Assembly: GCA_015039365.1 (NCBI GenBank)
Contig: WION01000574.1
Coordinates: 1 to 32,042, forward strand
Length of the DNA: 32,042 bases
Origin: Amanita rubescens
Lineage: Eukaryota > Basidiomycota > Agaricomycetes > Agaricales > Amanitaceae
Direction of reading: 5' to 3'
Position numbers and translations under genes: made by a program. Positions within the stretch are counted from its first letter, which is position 1; each line of letters starts with the position of its first letter. Positions 1-9,034 of this stretch are shown here, in pieces. Below the pieces are notes generated by a model. It saw nothing but the letters and a program-made list of their open reading frames with translations. It searched no databases and was not told the origin of the DNA.

Positions 1-242
1 AGATATGATCTAGGTTGGGTAATGTTACTTTGAGGTTTACTACACTTACGGAAAGTAACACAGGTCCGCAGTAACATCACTGTTCCTACTGTATAAAGAC
101 CATTCAGGATATATAGGTGTGAATATGAACAAAGCGATTCAACTTCAAGGTACAGTACATTGAGTGGAGGGCCTACGCCGGTCAACAAGCCTGCCTGCTT
201 GCAGTAAGCAAAAGAAGCAACATCGTCCCTGAGCTTCCACGT

Positions 243-1582
243 ATGACGTCATTCCGCGACCCGATCGGCCGCACAAATGTAAACAGGGACAAATATCGTA
301 GGTGCGCGCATTGACAATGACAAGCGAAAACGCGAGGACAACCCAGAAGTAAATTCTCCCGACGGTCTCCGGAAACTACTATCCTCGGCTATCACGCGTC
401 ATACATCTGGCGAAGTTGCTCTCCTCCATATCATGAAGGAACCCTTAGAATACATCTTAGGCGTCGACTTTTCTAACGTACAATACGAGGACATGGCCCC
501 TTTCGTTGGACTTGACCCTGATCAGATGAAGGACGATATCACCACATTTGACCTCTACCGCTCGCGCATTCCTACACCGCTTTTCAAGTCCATCGTGCAG
601 GGATGAGCACGAAACGGAAGAGGCGACATCCCGGTTCTTTGCCCCGGTGGGAAAGATCCAGTTAACTCTCCTATTGCGAAGAAACTCAGACTGTTGTTCT
701 CAGATCTTCAATCGCTTGGTTGATCAATTTGGTTTTGCATTTAGAAATGTGCCAGAACCTATCGAGGCTATCCTTAATGATGGTCGTGTACTAACTCATA
801 CGAGAGGCAATATTGAATACTACTTCAAGGCGTTTGGTTCTATTGCAGCGCTTTTTATACAAGTCAAGCTCAAAATCGGTAGTAGAAAGGAGCGAATGGA
901 TGCGATTGCTCAAGTGATAGCGGAATGTGATGGTCAGGAAGTCCTTTCAATAATGATTGCACCGGTTTTGACCATATATTCATGTCGTAGTCTGCTACTG
1001 GAACAACACACGAAAAGGGCTTCGCGTACCTGTATTTGGCATCCTTTGCGACGGGAACGTGTTCCAATTCTTCTTGTTTGATGGCAGCACCAAGCCTTCC
1101 TCATTCAGTCGCGGAACCCTCCCAGGAGATCCTCTCGCTCTTCGGTACGGTTTTAAACTGAATGACTTAACGACGGAGGAAAGCTCTCGACCTTTTCTTC
1201 ACTCCCTGCGCCAGATATCTGAAATCATATTTGACCTGCTGCTTCAAAGTTATATCTCGAGCTTGGATGCATACCGAAACCGCTCCGTTGGCAAGGGTAA
1301 GGAGGAAGGGAAGACTACGCATGAATGGGAAGAGGCTCTCTGTTTTGCTGGCGATGCATTGAAAAAGTTTCGAGCTGCGGAAACCATGCACAGGACAATC
1401 TCCCAATGAAGCAAACACGACTGCGCAAGACGCAATGGATCTTCTCAAATGCAGGTAAGACGTTAATCCACATTGCATCTAACTGGCTTATAATCCAATC
1501 TAGCATAGATAAGGTTCCGATCATTAGAAAAACAAGGCTCATCATGAGCAACTGGGATGATGGGGAGGTTGCAACAATATAA
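243..1582 (+). pseudogene. Broken member of a large agaricomycete family with a possible PD-(D/E)XK nuclease-like core
   Basis: Reading from ATG 243, coding-like sequence continues to TAA 1582 but only by changing frame several times. It switches near 300, meets a stop at 604, shifts near 650 and 715, then is open to about 1390, where two more shifts lie close together. Two introns are still clear. One is about 940-1000, ending in CGTAG, after the residues AECD. The other is about 1455-1503, with donor GTAAGA and acceptor CTAG, and it joins the last exon that ends DDGEVATI. The middle part contains IEYYFKAFGSIAALFIQVKL, which I remember as the core of a multi-copy agaricomycete family. Its hydrophobic strand followed by x-x-K resembles a restriction-endonuclease fold, but here Q precedes VK where an acidic residue would be expected. 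That comparison is from memory. With at least five frame breaks I call it a pseudogene. Function is not established. Confidence 0.6.
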
Positions 1583-2294
1583 GTATCAGTCTGAGTTGTT
1601 TTTGTTGGCTTCCGCAACTTTTTACTTTAATGGTGTAATAGAAGTCACTAAGGAATTGTGTAATTGAAAGTGAAGTACATCCTCAGCGTGGGGTGGAGGT
1701 CCATGGGACGTGGAGACAAGGATGGAAATAGTAAAGCGACACTGGATGAGCTCAGCGATGTAATTGAAACTTGGGAGATGTCAAAAGAGCTCGAGGGTGG
1801 CAAAGCGACGCCGAACGAGCTTAGCACGATCAAAGCGAACATGAGAGTGAGAAAGCGGCGCGGTCAGAAATCAGATACCTTCAGCTTTGTAAGCGCGTGA
1901 TACTAGGTGTGAAGTGAGGCCAATCCGGTTGGAAAGCGAGCAGCTGGAGACTCGGAGGTATACATTTACAAGCAAGTTGAACGGCATGCATGACCAAGTG
2001 GAGCTAGTTGAGGGTGCGAGTAGCTGCTTCTTGGTCAAAGTTTTGGCTCATACCTCCATGCGCATACATTAGCAGTGTGAGAGGCGAAAGCAGACGTCTG
2101 CTTTCACGCGAGGCGAATCAGCAGTGGTGACTCCCAGTGAGAATTGCCCCGAGGGTGTCGTCCGAGCGTCTGCTCTCCTCCGCTTTCCTCTGCTCTCCTC
2201 CGTAAATAATTGCACGCATGTAATCCATACAACTTTGCATCCGAATTTACTCAAGTACATTGCACGATCCACTGATATCCACCCCGTAACGCAT
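1583..2294. other. Intergenic, no gene recognised
   Basis: Short open frames exist on both strands (for example 1664-1900 plus), but none resembles a known family and none has supporting introns. A perfect 20-bp palindrome lies at 2086-2105, and pyrimidine-rich CTCTCCTCC-type repeats lie at about 2170-2205. Confidence 0.5.
2086..2105. repeat. Perfect 20-bp palindrome
   Basis: The sequence GAAAGCAGACGTCTGCTTTC reads the same on both strands. It has no spacer, so it is a cruciform-type or dimeric binding-site palindrome rather than a stem-loop. It lies about 190 bp upstream of the small CxC-motif ORF at 2295. Its role is unknown. Confidence 0.7.
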
Positions 2295-2773
2295 ATGGAA
2301 CGCCCTCCCAGAAAACCAGAGCGACCGAAGGTTTGCAACTGTCAGAAATGCGTTCGAAGCTCAAATGATGGCAAGGGAAAGATGCTCCCCCCAAGAACAT
2401 ATAGGAATCATGCAAAGAACCGCCAGGCGGAGGAGCAAGCGCGTCGCGACGCGTTTTTCGAGAGATTTGGACCACCAAGCGCGCCTTGCGCAAATGTGGC
2501 TCATAGGATAAGCCGACCGAGAAAGGTATGTTCTATATTCAACGTATTACTTTTGTCAATTTACAAAACTGATAGAATAACAATTCTACTACAAACGAGC
2601 GTACAACAGACTCGGAGAATGGTCTACAGCGCTCTCCTAGTCCCCTAGACTATCCTATATCTTTCCAAGACCCCCCCAGTCCTCTCGATGACCTACGACA
2701 CTCTCCTAGTAGTGCCCCGGACTCGGTGACTTGTAATGTGGGACGACGGGTGGATCACGAAAATGCATTATAG
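2295..2773 (+). CDS. Short protein with N-terminal CxC..C..H zinc-like motif, possible remnant of a transposase-associated ORF
   Basis: ATG 2295 opens a frame of 77 codons to 2525, followed by a donor GTATGT. The frame resumes after an intron of about 74 nt ending at 2599, and continues to TAG 2771-2773. The N-terminus carries C-N-C-x2-C followed about 20 residues later by R-x-H (VCNCQKC ... PRTYRNH). I associate this pattern with the N-terminal zinc-like motif of basidiomycete Plavaka/tnp2-type transposon proteins; that is recollection, not a search. The second exon is Ser/Pro-rich and low in complexity (RSPSPLDYPIS). The acceptor that keeps the frame (ACGAG) is weaker than a CAACAG ten bases later, which would shift it. 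At about 135 residues it is far shorter than a transposase. It is either a truncated transposon ORF or a small unrelated protein. Confidence 0.35.
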
Positions 2774-2837
2774 TTGTAAAATTAGTCATTCAGGAATGCA
2801 GAAAACTCCATATATGCGTTCGCGTTGCGTCTAAGAC

Positions 2838-3526
2838 TTGGCGCGTATTGTGAGCCATTTCACTATCTATCACATTGCCAGCAATCCCCGCGTTCAGGAG
2901 AAGCTCCAGAAGGAATTGGATGACCACCTTGAAGCGGAAGACGATGTTGTCGCACCCGCTGATCAGGTCAAGCTCCTTCCTTATCTCGACGCTTGCGTCA
3001 ACGAAGCTCTCCGGGTCCACACCACTTCCGGTATTGGCCTTCCCCGCGTTGCTCCAAAAGGCGGCTTGACAGTGTCGGGTCAACACTTTGTCGAAGGTAC
3101 CATTCTTAGCGTGCCCAGCTACACCATCCATCGCGACGTCAATGTCTGGGGCGAAGATGTGGAAGTTTTCCGACCCGAACGGTGGTTCGAGCGTGACCAG
3201 AGTACTATGCAGAAGACGCTCAACACGTTTTCTGTCGGTCCAAGGTGAGCAGAATCTTGTGCGCTAAGATGCGTCCGTTTTCTGACGGTTGGGATGTAGG
3301 GCTTGTGTGGGTCGTAATCTCAGATCTGGCCATGATGGAGATGCGTATTGTTGCTGCTTCGCTTTTCCGCCGGTATAGCTTTGTTCTTGAGCGACCTGAT
3401 GAAAAGGTTAGTGTCTCCCCGGGAACCAAGGAGTTTGTGCCTAACCTGTCACGCTTAGGTCGAGATATGGGAGGATTTTTAAGGAAGCTGGTCGCTTGCA
3501 GACTTGGCATTAAGCGACATGATTGA
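2838..3526 (+). pseudogene. Cytochrome P450, 5'-truncated and frameshifted
   Basis: This is the C-terminal third of a P450 monooxygenase. Visible in order are NPRVQEKLQKEL, where the K-helix region begins, the E-x-x-R motif (EALR), FRPERW (the PERF region), FSVGPR and, after an intron at 3245-3299, ACVGRN with the heme-ligating cysteine. The I-helix A-G-x-D-T-T and everything before it are missing, and upstream sequence offers no exon for them. Just after the heme loop the frame breaks (NL to DLAMMEM). After a second intron (about 3409-3459) it breaks again between VEIWE and GFLRK, so the end reads GFLRKLVACRLGIKR and stops at 3526. That C-terminus is like benzoate-hydroxylase/pisatin-demethylase-type fungal P450s; subfamily is a guess. 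Truncation plus two frame breaks indicate a pseudogene. Confidence 0.8.
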
Positions 3527-4587
3527 CTTTGAATCTCGCATTTTGATCATACCTATTTATATTGTTTTGATGGTGGTGGAAATGGGTGTTATGGCTCGAC
3601 GACCAATGTTTATTAGAATTAGATGTTACATATAATGACAACTGTTTTTTTATCGCCATGAATTATGAATACGAATGGATTCAGGCGTAAGGCCCTGCAG
3701 CCTAGTTGGACACATGTTACTCAGAGTGTTGGAAAGCTTGACAGTTTGTTCAATGTTTCGTTTTTGTGTTTATTCCATCACTCAGCCACTGGGTCGTCCG
3801 TCACGTCCCCTTTTGTGGCCCGGCTTGGCTTTTTCTTGTTCCTGGGTCGACTCCTGTCCGGTTGACAAGATATTGTCCTTCCCTCTCTCATATCGATGGC
3901 ATCCCATAAAACTTCATCGTCGTCTTTCGTTGATGTTTCCGAGGACGAGACTCATAACAGCTATATTCGTTAAAATAAGATATTGGTGAGTGTTTCGCTG
4001 GGGAACGTCACTCACTAAACTAAATCCGGATGCACACGAGGTGAACACTTGAACAACCTCCGAATCGAACATGTTGGGTTGTGTAGTTTGAACTTTGAAG
4101 CGTTCAAAGGAAAGGGAGATGCTGTGACTAGCGACAAGACTTACCTAATTCCGCTACCGCCCTCACGCGGTTTTTTCCTCTTCCCTTTCTCCCGTTCTTT
4201 AGGCTGGTAAGTTAAAGGTGTGAAGACGGCGCAGATTAGGGAGTAAAAAAGCCTCGGGTGTGTAGCAGACGGGAGAAGTCGTGGTTGAGGCTTTGTTTGG
4301 CGGCGATGTCATTCTCGATTACCGAGCCTCAGCCGTTGGCAGTAGAGCCAAATTTCAAACTCAGTCCCGTTGCGTCTCGTCTCCTCAGTTGTGTCCTTCA
4401 TGCTATATACCGCACGGTCGGCGTCAGCCATAGCAGCTGTGCGTTATCTTAAGAAACGTAAGAAACGAAAACATAAAAACAGGTGATACACAGCGCTGAA
4501 TCACAGGAAACATCATGAGAACAACTACTGACTGGAATGTAGGCAAAGAATTTTGGGTACTCGGCAGCTGTATACGTCGTACATGGT
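3527..4587. other. Intergenic, no gene recognised
   Basis: AT-rich and T-rich stretches follow the P450 remnant. Open frames at 3665-3989 (plus) have no family features. The part from about 4450 is the 3' flank of the minus-strand gene that ends at 4588. I see no repeat or RNA gene here. Confidence 0.5.
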
Positions 4588-5434
4588 TCAAACGGGAGCC
4601 TTTCGACTGGATTTTGCGGATACTCTCCGGGCGCGCCGACGGACTTTGAGCTTGGCCGCTTTGCGTTTAATGGATGGCTCTGCGGCCTCGTCGTCATTGT
4701 CCTCTGAAGACGATGATGAATCATCAACCAGCTGCAGTGACCACTGCTGCTTATCATCATTGTCGTCTTTGGTGGCGAGTATAACCTACATCTACAGTTC
4801 AGCATGCTGAGAAGGTTCATCAAGTACAAAATTGGCTTTCCTTGGGCGAAATTACATTATCCGATTCAATGGACAAGCAGTACGTCGGGTCAGATCCTAC
4901 GTCGTCGAACATCCAGATCCTGCATACCATGGATTACTGTGCATCCGAGAATACCCGGGATTCACATAGTGATCTCATACCTCACTGCGTCATCCGGCCA
5001 AGACGATGGCCCGCTTTCAATCTTGAACACCCAAGCTTCAATGTCCAAAAGATCGATAAACCCGCTTTCTACGGCGGATGCCAAGCGTCGTCGTTAGGGA
5101 ACAGCAGGAAAATGGATGACTCGTAGCCAAACTTGAGCTTACCCATTCCGACGGATCCACAAGGGGGGAAGGGAATCCAAATGCATATTCGTCCGTACCA
5201 GCATATGATTGAATAGTGTACAAGTTGGTTCCAGGCTGAGGCTTGACATACCACTTTCAGATAACATTAGACAGAAGGAAAAAATGTAATCGGATATCAT
5301 ACCAGCATTTCATCATCGTTGTCTGTATCATACACTATGATATCGCCAGTGTCAACATTGTTGTCCGCAACAACCATTGGTGTCGAGAAGTGGTTGTTGA
5401 TAATATTATAGTCACCCCAGTAAACAGTTGTCAT
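4588..5434 (-). CDS. Small QxW beta-trefoil (lectin-like) protein with acidic/basic tail; one possible 1-nt break
   Basis: Five exons on the minus strand: 5434-5303, 5253-5143, 5068-4981, 4919-4856 and 4785-4588. Introns are 49, 74, 61 and 70 nt, all GT..AG. The 74-nt intron has donor GTAAGC, a CTAAC branch site and a TAG end. The protein (about 197 residues) contains WYVKPQPGTNLYTI, a WVFKIESG strand, and later a D-K-Q-Q-W-S-L segment like the QxW signature of beta-trefoil carbohydrate-binding domains. Basidiomycete beta-trefoil lectins and protease inhibitors share such W-x-V-x-P...YTI repeats, so an inhibitor role is equally possible. The C-terminus has a Ser/Asp/Glu-rich stretch followed by a Lys/Arg-rich one, nuclear-localisation-like. 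There is no signal peptide. Exon lengths sum to one base short of a whole frame at the 5143/5068 junction, after W at a GGG run. This is either a sequencing slip or a recent disabling deletion. Confidence 0.6.
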
Positions 5435-5860
5435 GTTGCGACTTTGGATTTGTGGAGCGGGAACGAGTGGTGTTTTTGGTAAAAAGTCGCAGGACTTTTT
5501 ATATAGGGAGTGCCATCGATGCCATACCAATGGGAAATACCTGACTGGTGGAGTTACGGCGGAATTGATTTCAACAAAGTTAGCCTGACGTTTGACGTTG
5601 ACTCAATGAGGCTCGGTGTTGACTTGACAAAACTAAGTATAGGTAGGCAGTGATACTCACTTCCTCCAATCGAATGACAGCCGTGATGGAGAAAATGACA
5701 CGTGTTTGGACTATCGTCAAAGTTGGTATACAAGTCAATCAATTTTGATCTAATTATGACACAAATTGTTGCAATCTCGGGTTGAAACAATTTCCATTGA
5801 ATGGGTAAGTGAGCGTCGATATTGTGACTCAACGAGGGCTGGCGGTGAAAGAGGGAGATG
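5435..5860. other. 5' flank of the beta-trefoil-like gene; otherwise nothing recognised
   Basis: It contains the TATA-like box at 5496-5506. The rest, up to the transposon end at 5861, has only short open frames without family features. Confidence 0.5.
5496..5506 (-). promoter_or_regulatory. TATA-like box of the beta-trefoil-like gene
   Basis: On the minus strand the sequence reads CCTATATAAAAAG, about 65 bp upstream of the ATG at 5434. A pyrimidine-rich leader (CACTCGTTCCCGCTCC) lies between the box and the ATG. Spacing and orientation fit a core promoter; no transcript evidence is available. Confidence 0.5.
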
Positions 5861-7485
5861 TATGAGTGTCCATATCGGACAAAATTCAGTTGTATGTTGA
5901 CAATAGATAGTGATCACGACTGTTCATCGACGTTCATCGTGAACCGCCGTGTACCGGTGTGAATTGCAGTGTATGCCAAACGTGAACGTGAACCATCGTG
6001 ATCACGATCAGCTGACATAATATTCCCACAATTCGCCAATTCAAACTTTCTATCATGTAGGGCACAAAAATAGATTAGTTGAATCCGTGTAGGCAGGGCT
6101 GGTCGCGTACTAGAGTGATGCGACGTGAAACAAGAAAGAAAGTGAGGCTTTGCAGGTTTTGGTGCGGTTTTTTCGAGTGCGGCTAGGGACGCGATGAGCT
6201 CAGCGTTCCGAGTCTCCATGGTCAACCGAGACAACATCGACTATGACACATCTAAATCATCCCATCCCCACTCAACCTCGCAATCTCCGAAATCAATCTC
6301 CACAAATACACACGGTCGTATCTTCCTTTCTCCAAAACCTCTTATATGAGTGTCCATATCGGACAAAATTCAGTTGTATGTTGACAATAGATAGTGATCA
6401 CGACTGTTCATCGACGTTCATCGTGAACTGCCGTGTACCAGTGTGAATTGCAGTGTACCGGCGTGAATCGTCCTTCGCATGCCAAACGTGAACGTGAACC
6501 ATCGTGATCACGATCAGCTGACATAATATTCCCACAATTCGCCAATTCGCCAATTCAAACTTTCTATCATATGTAGGGCACAAAAATAGATTAGTTGAAT
6601 CCGTGTAGGCAGGGCTGGTCGCGTACTAGAGCAATGCGACGCGAAACAAGAAAGAAAGTGAGGCTTTGCAGGTTTTGGCGCGGTTTTTTCGAGTGCGATT
6701 CTGTGCGAAGTGCGACTAGGGACGCGATGAGCTCAGCGTTCCGAGTCTCCATGGTCAACGGAGACAACATCGACTACGACACATCTAAATCATCCCGTCC
6801 ATCTTTTTCTCCACTCAACCTCGCAATCTCCGAAATCAATCTCCACAAATACACCGTCATATCTTCCTTTCTCCAAAACCTCTTACTCCATTCCCGTCCG
6901 GCCCTACCAATTTCCCTCACCAGCTCATCTTCACCATCTCGTCCGGAGATAGCCTTCGCTCTCTGCTTGGGTACCTGGTCATCAACGGGTTCTAGCAAGG
7001 CGAAAGTTTCATCCAAGGCGTGCAGGACTTTCGTTTGAGCTGAATCGTGGGAATCTTATGTCAGCTGATCGTGATCACGATGGTTCACAGCAATTCACGC
7101 TGGTACACTGCGATTCACGCTGATTCACGCCGGTACACGGCGGTTCATAATGAACAGTCGTGATCACTCCTTATTTTCAACCTGCAACAATTTTTGTCCG
7201 ATACGGACCGTCATACTCTTACTCCATTCCCGTCCGGCCCTACCAATTTCCCTCACCAGCTCATCTTCACCATCTCGTCCGGAGATAGCCTTCGCTCTCT
7301 GCTTGGGTACCTGGTCATCAACGGGTTTCTAGCAAGGCGAGAGTTTCATCCAAGGCATGCAGGACTTTCGTTGAGCTGAATCGTGGGAATCTTATGTCAG
7401 CTGATCGTGATCACGATGGTTCACAGCAATTCACGCTGGTACACTGCGATTCACGCTGATTCACGCCGGTACACGCCGGTTCATA
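5861..7485. mobile_element. Outer TIR transposon/MITE, split by a nested copy of itself
   Basis: The left part (5861-6344) and right part (7216-about 7485) are the two halves of one element. They are near-identical to the corresponding halves of the uninterrupted inner copy at 6345-7215. The left end reads TATGAGTGTCCATATCGGAC. Behind it are subterminal runs of TTCATCGTGAACCGC, GGTACAC and TGATCACGA units, which recur inverted on the right side. The right terminus is degraded: after the subterminal repeats, sequence similarity stops near 7485 without the expected GTCC end. No transposase is encoded, so the element is non-autonomous. The superfamily cannot be assigned from what I can see. Confidence 0.65.
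6345..7215. mobile_element. Complete 871-bp TIR element inserted into the outer copy
   Basis: The left end is TATGAGTGTCCATATCGGAC and the reverse complement of the right end is TATGACGGTCCGTATCGGAC, 17 of 20 bases identical. Inverted similarity continues imperfectly for well over 100 bp, including the TGAACCATCGTGATCACGAT block. The flanks carry CTCTTA at 6339-6344 and again at 7216-7221. The same site occurs once, uninterrupted, inside this copy's own interior, so CTCTTA is a 6-bp target duplication and the insertion order is known. The interior holds an 80-codon minus-strand open frame (6774-7016) and a second piece around METRNAELIASL (about 6700-6760), both shared with the outer copy. 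I do not recognise them; they may be captured host sequence. Confidence 0.75.
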
Positions 7486-7739
7486 ATAATTCATATGAGT
7501 AGGTCCATCTTCGCGGGGCAAAGCGAGTGATTGGTTTTTATATTTTCGTGGTCATGATCATGCGTGGACAACGCGTTGAGAAAAAAGTGATTCACGCACA
7601 CGGACGATGCATCATTTTGCATGATCATCGCGTGATCATTCATGTTTTTTACATCAGGTCCAATTGGACAAACATATCATAAACTATCTTCATAACTCTC
7701 ACAACAAATCAAATCCTTGTATACGGTACTACCTGGTAC
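7486..7739. other. TGATCA-rich spacer, no gene
   Basis: The stretch from 7493 begins TATGAGTAGGTCCAT, resembling a transposon left end. It then carries several short palindromic pieces: CATGATCATGCG, GATTCACGCACAC, GCATGATCATCGCG. It may be a further decayed relative of the neighbouring elements, but I could not align a complete copy. Confidence 0.4.
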
Positions 7740-8240
7740 TACTAAAATGATTATAGTAACAGTCGGCAACCAATGCTTAGGTTCCCGAACCATGTCCGGT
7801 TTTCCGCTGGTGGCCCGCGAGGGTCGTGGCCGTCTCTTATAACTTTTATCACAATCCGGGCAGGCAAAGGGTCTATCCCTGTTATTGCGCCCCTTGATGG
7901 CGCTGGAGGTCTGTGACCTGCTAAATGTTTTGTCGCACATCTCGCATTCATGTTTTCCTCGGTTGCTGAGGCTGCTGAGGGGGAGGGCGGCGCGTGAGGG
8001 ACACCAGGTGTATGCTGGCTCTGATGTCGCTGGAGATAGTCATTTCTTGGAAACGTTGCACCGCAATCCGGGGCAGGAAACCGAGTATCCCCCTATCCCA
8101 TGTACGGTTCCAGAATGGCGGCTGAGGTCCTGTTTCCTGCTAAATGATTTTCCGCACCCGGGGAGCTCGCAATCAAATTTGCCCTGAGCATTTGGCTGTA
8201 TCTGAAGGGTTTGTGGGGGACGCCGATGACTCCGAGGAGC
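7740..8240 (-). pseudogene. C2H2 zinc-finger array, frame-broken
   Basis: On the minus strand the first finger is intact (8099-8180): FDCELPGCGKSF followed by RKQDLSRH...H, a C-x4-C-x12-H-x4-H pattern. A second finger (CGATFPRNDYLQRHQSQH, about 8000-8065) is complete only after a one-base frame change. A third finger (HECEMCDKTFSRS, about 7915-7955) and a fourth (FACPDCDKSYKRR, about 7815-7865) have their cysteine pairs, but their histidine halves lie in other frames. At least four single-base breaks spread over about 400 bp point to a decayed gene rather than introns, because no GT..AG pairs of intron length restore the frame. Intact relatives would be DNA-binding regulators. The array follows the proline-rich ORF on the same strand (8360-9034) and may have been one gene with it. 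Confidence 0.6.
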
Positions 8241-8275
8241 TGCCAAGGTTGGTTGATGCTGAACAAACGAATTCC

Positions 8276-8310
8276 GGATTCGGATTCGGATTCGGATTCG
8301 GATTCGGATT
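8276..8310. repeat. (GGATTC)n microsatellite
   Basis: About 5.8 perfect copies of the hexamer GGATTC. On the minus strand it would encode alternating Ser-Glu. It lies between the proline-rich and zinc-finger segments and may be a slippage-prone linker. Confidence 0.9.
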
Positions 8311-8359
8311 GTAATGAGTTGGGCCAGAGGCGGACAAAGGTGGCAACTGGTATGGGATC

Positions 8360-9034
8360 GTTCACGTGGAATCGTCCGAAATGGGGAGGAGGCGGGCCTG
8401 CTGCGGGGGGGTGACCAGGCAAAGGACCTGCGCCGTGTGGGTGGTTATACAGGTTCGTGGGGGGTTGCGGATTAAGGCGCGAACTACTAGCTCCATGGCC
8501 CTGCGGCGGGCCGCCAAATTGATGGTGAAGCGGGCCGGCAGGTGGAGCAGGTGGGGATTCTGGTACCCCGCGTCTGCTGGATGTTGCCCGGGAAGGTAAT
8601 GAGGCTCACCTCCGCTGTGTGAGGGGCTGTTTGCCAAAATTGTCGTGGGGCTAGAGTGAGCAAGCGGGAGGGAAGGTGCCATGGAAGGTGCCCTGCTCGG
8701 CCTCTGGGATGCAAATCCGGGAGGGGGGTAAGGTGATGTGCCACCAAAGAGGGAGGAGGGGGTGGAAGGTGTCCTGTGCCCACTATTGCTAAAGTCGGGG
8801 CCGCCACCGGCAAATACGGGAGGGGGGGGGGAGAGGTGACATGCCGCCAAAGAGGGAGGAGGGGGTGGAAGGTGTCCCCTGCCCGCCAGTGCCAAATATG
8901 TCGGGGCCGCTAGGGTTGGCATATACGGGAGGGGGGGCGGAAGGTGCCCTACTGCTCCGTCCTCCACGTGTGGGCATGGCAGCGACATAAGAGCCAAAGA
9001 GAAGAGCGGAGGCAATAGCAAGTGAGAGATGCAT
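8360..9034 (-). pseudogene. Proline-rich ORF with N-terminal signal peptide, frame-broken in a G10 run
   Basis: ATG 9034 on the minus strand starts MHLSLAIASALLFGSYVAAM, a typical signal peptide with likely cleavage after VAA. A proline/glycine/serine-rich region follows. It has two direct ~37-residue repeats (PPPVYANPSGPDIFG...STPSSLFGGMSP and PPPVFAGGGPDF...STPSSLFGGTSP). The frame is lost between the two repeats in a run of ten G (plus strand 8822-8831). Nine would keep it. A second loss lies near 8560-8590, after which the proline-rich reading continues through LNPQPPTNLYNHPHG and GPPPPHFGRF to about 8360. The product would have been a secreted, low-complexity protein. An upstream in-frame extension to 9082 exists, but 9034 gives the clean signal sequence. 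If the G10 run is a sequencing error, the first part could be a live gene. Confidence 0.5.

Noticed and set aside
4553..5482. Plus-strand open frames at 4553-4810, 4804-5126 and 5243-5482
   Set aside because: They lie opposite the exons of the minus-strand trefoil-like gene and have no features of their own.
7061..7485. CRISPR-like array from short repeated TTCACGC units
   Set aside because: Repeats are short, irregular and mirrored at both transposon ends. This is eukaryotic subterminal repeat structure, not a CRISPR array.
8211..8599. Plus-strand open frames opposite the proline-rich region
   Set aside because: GC-rich low-complexity sequence stays open in several frames. The protein-like repeats and signal peptide are on the minus strand.
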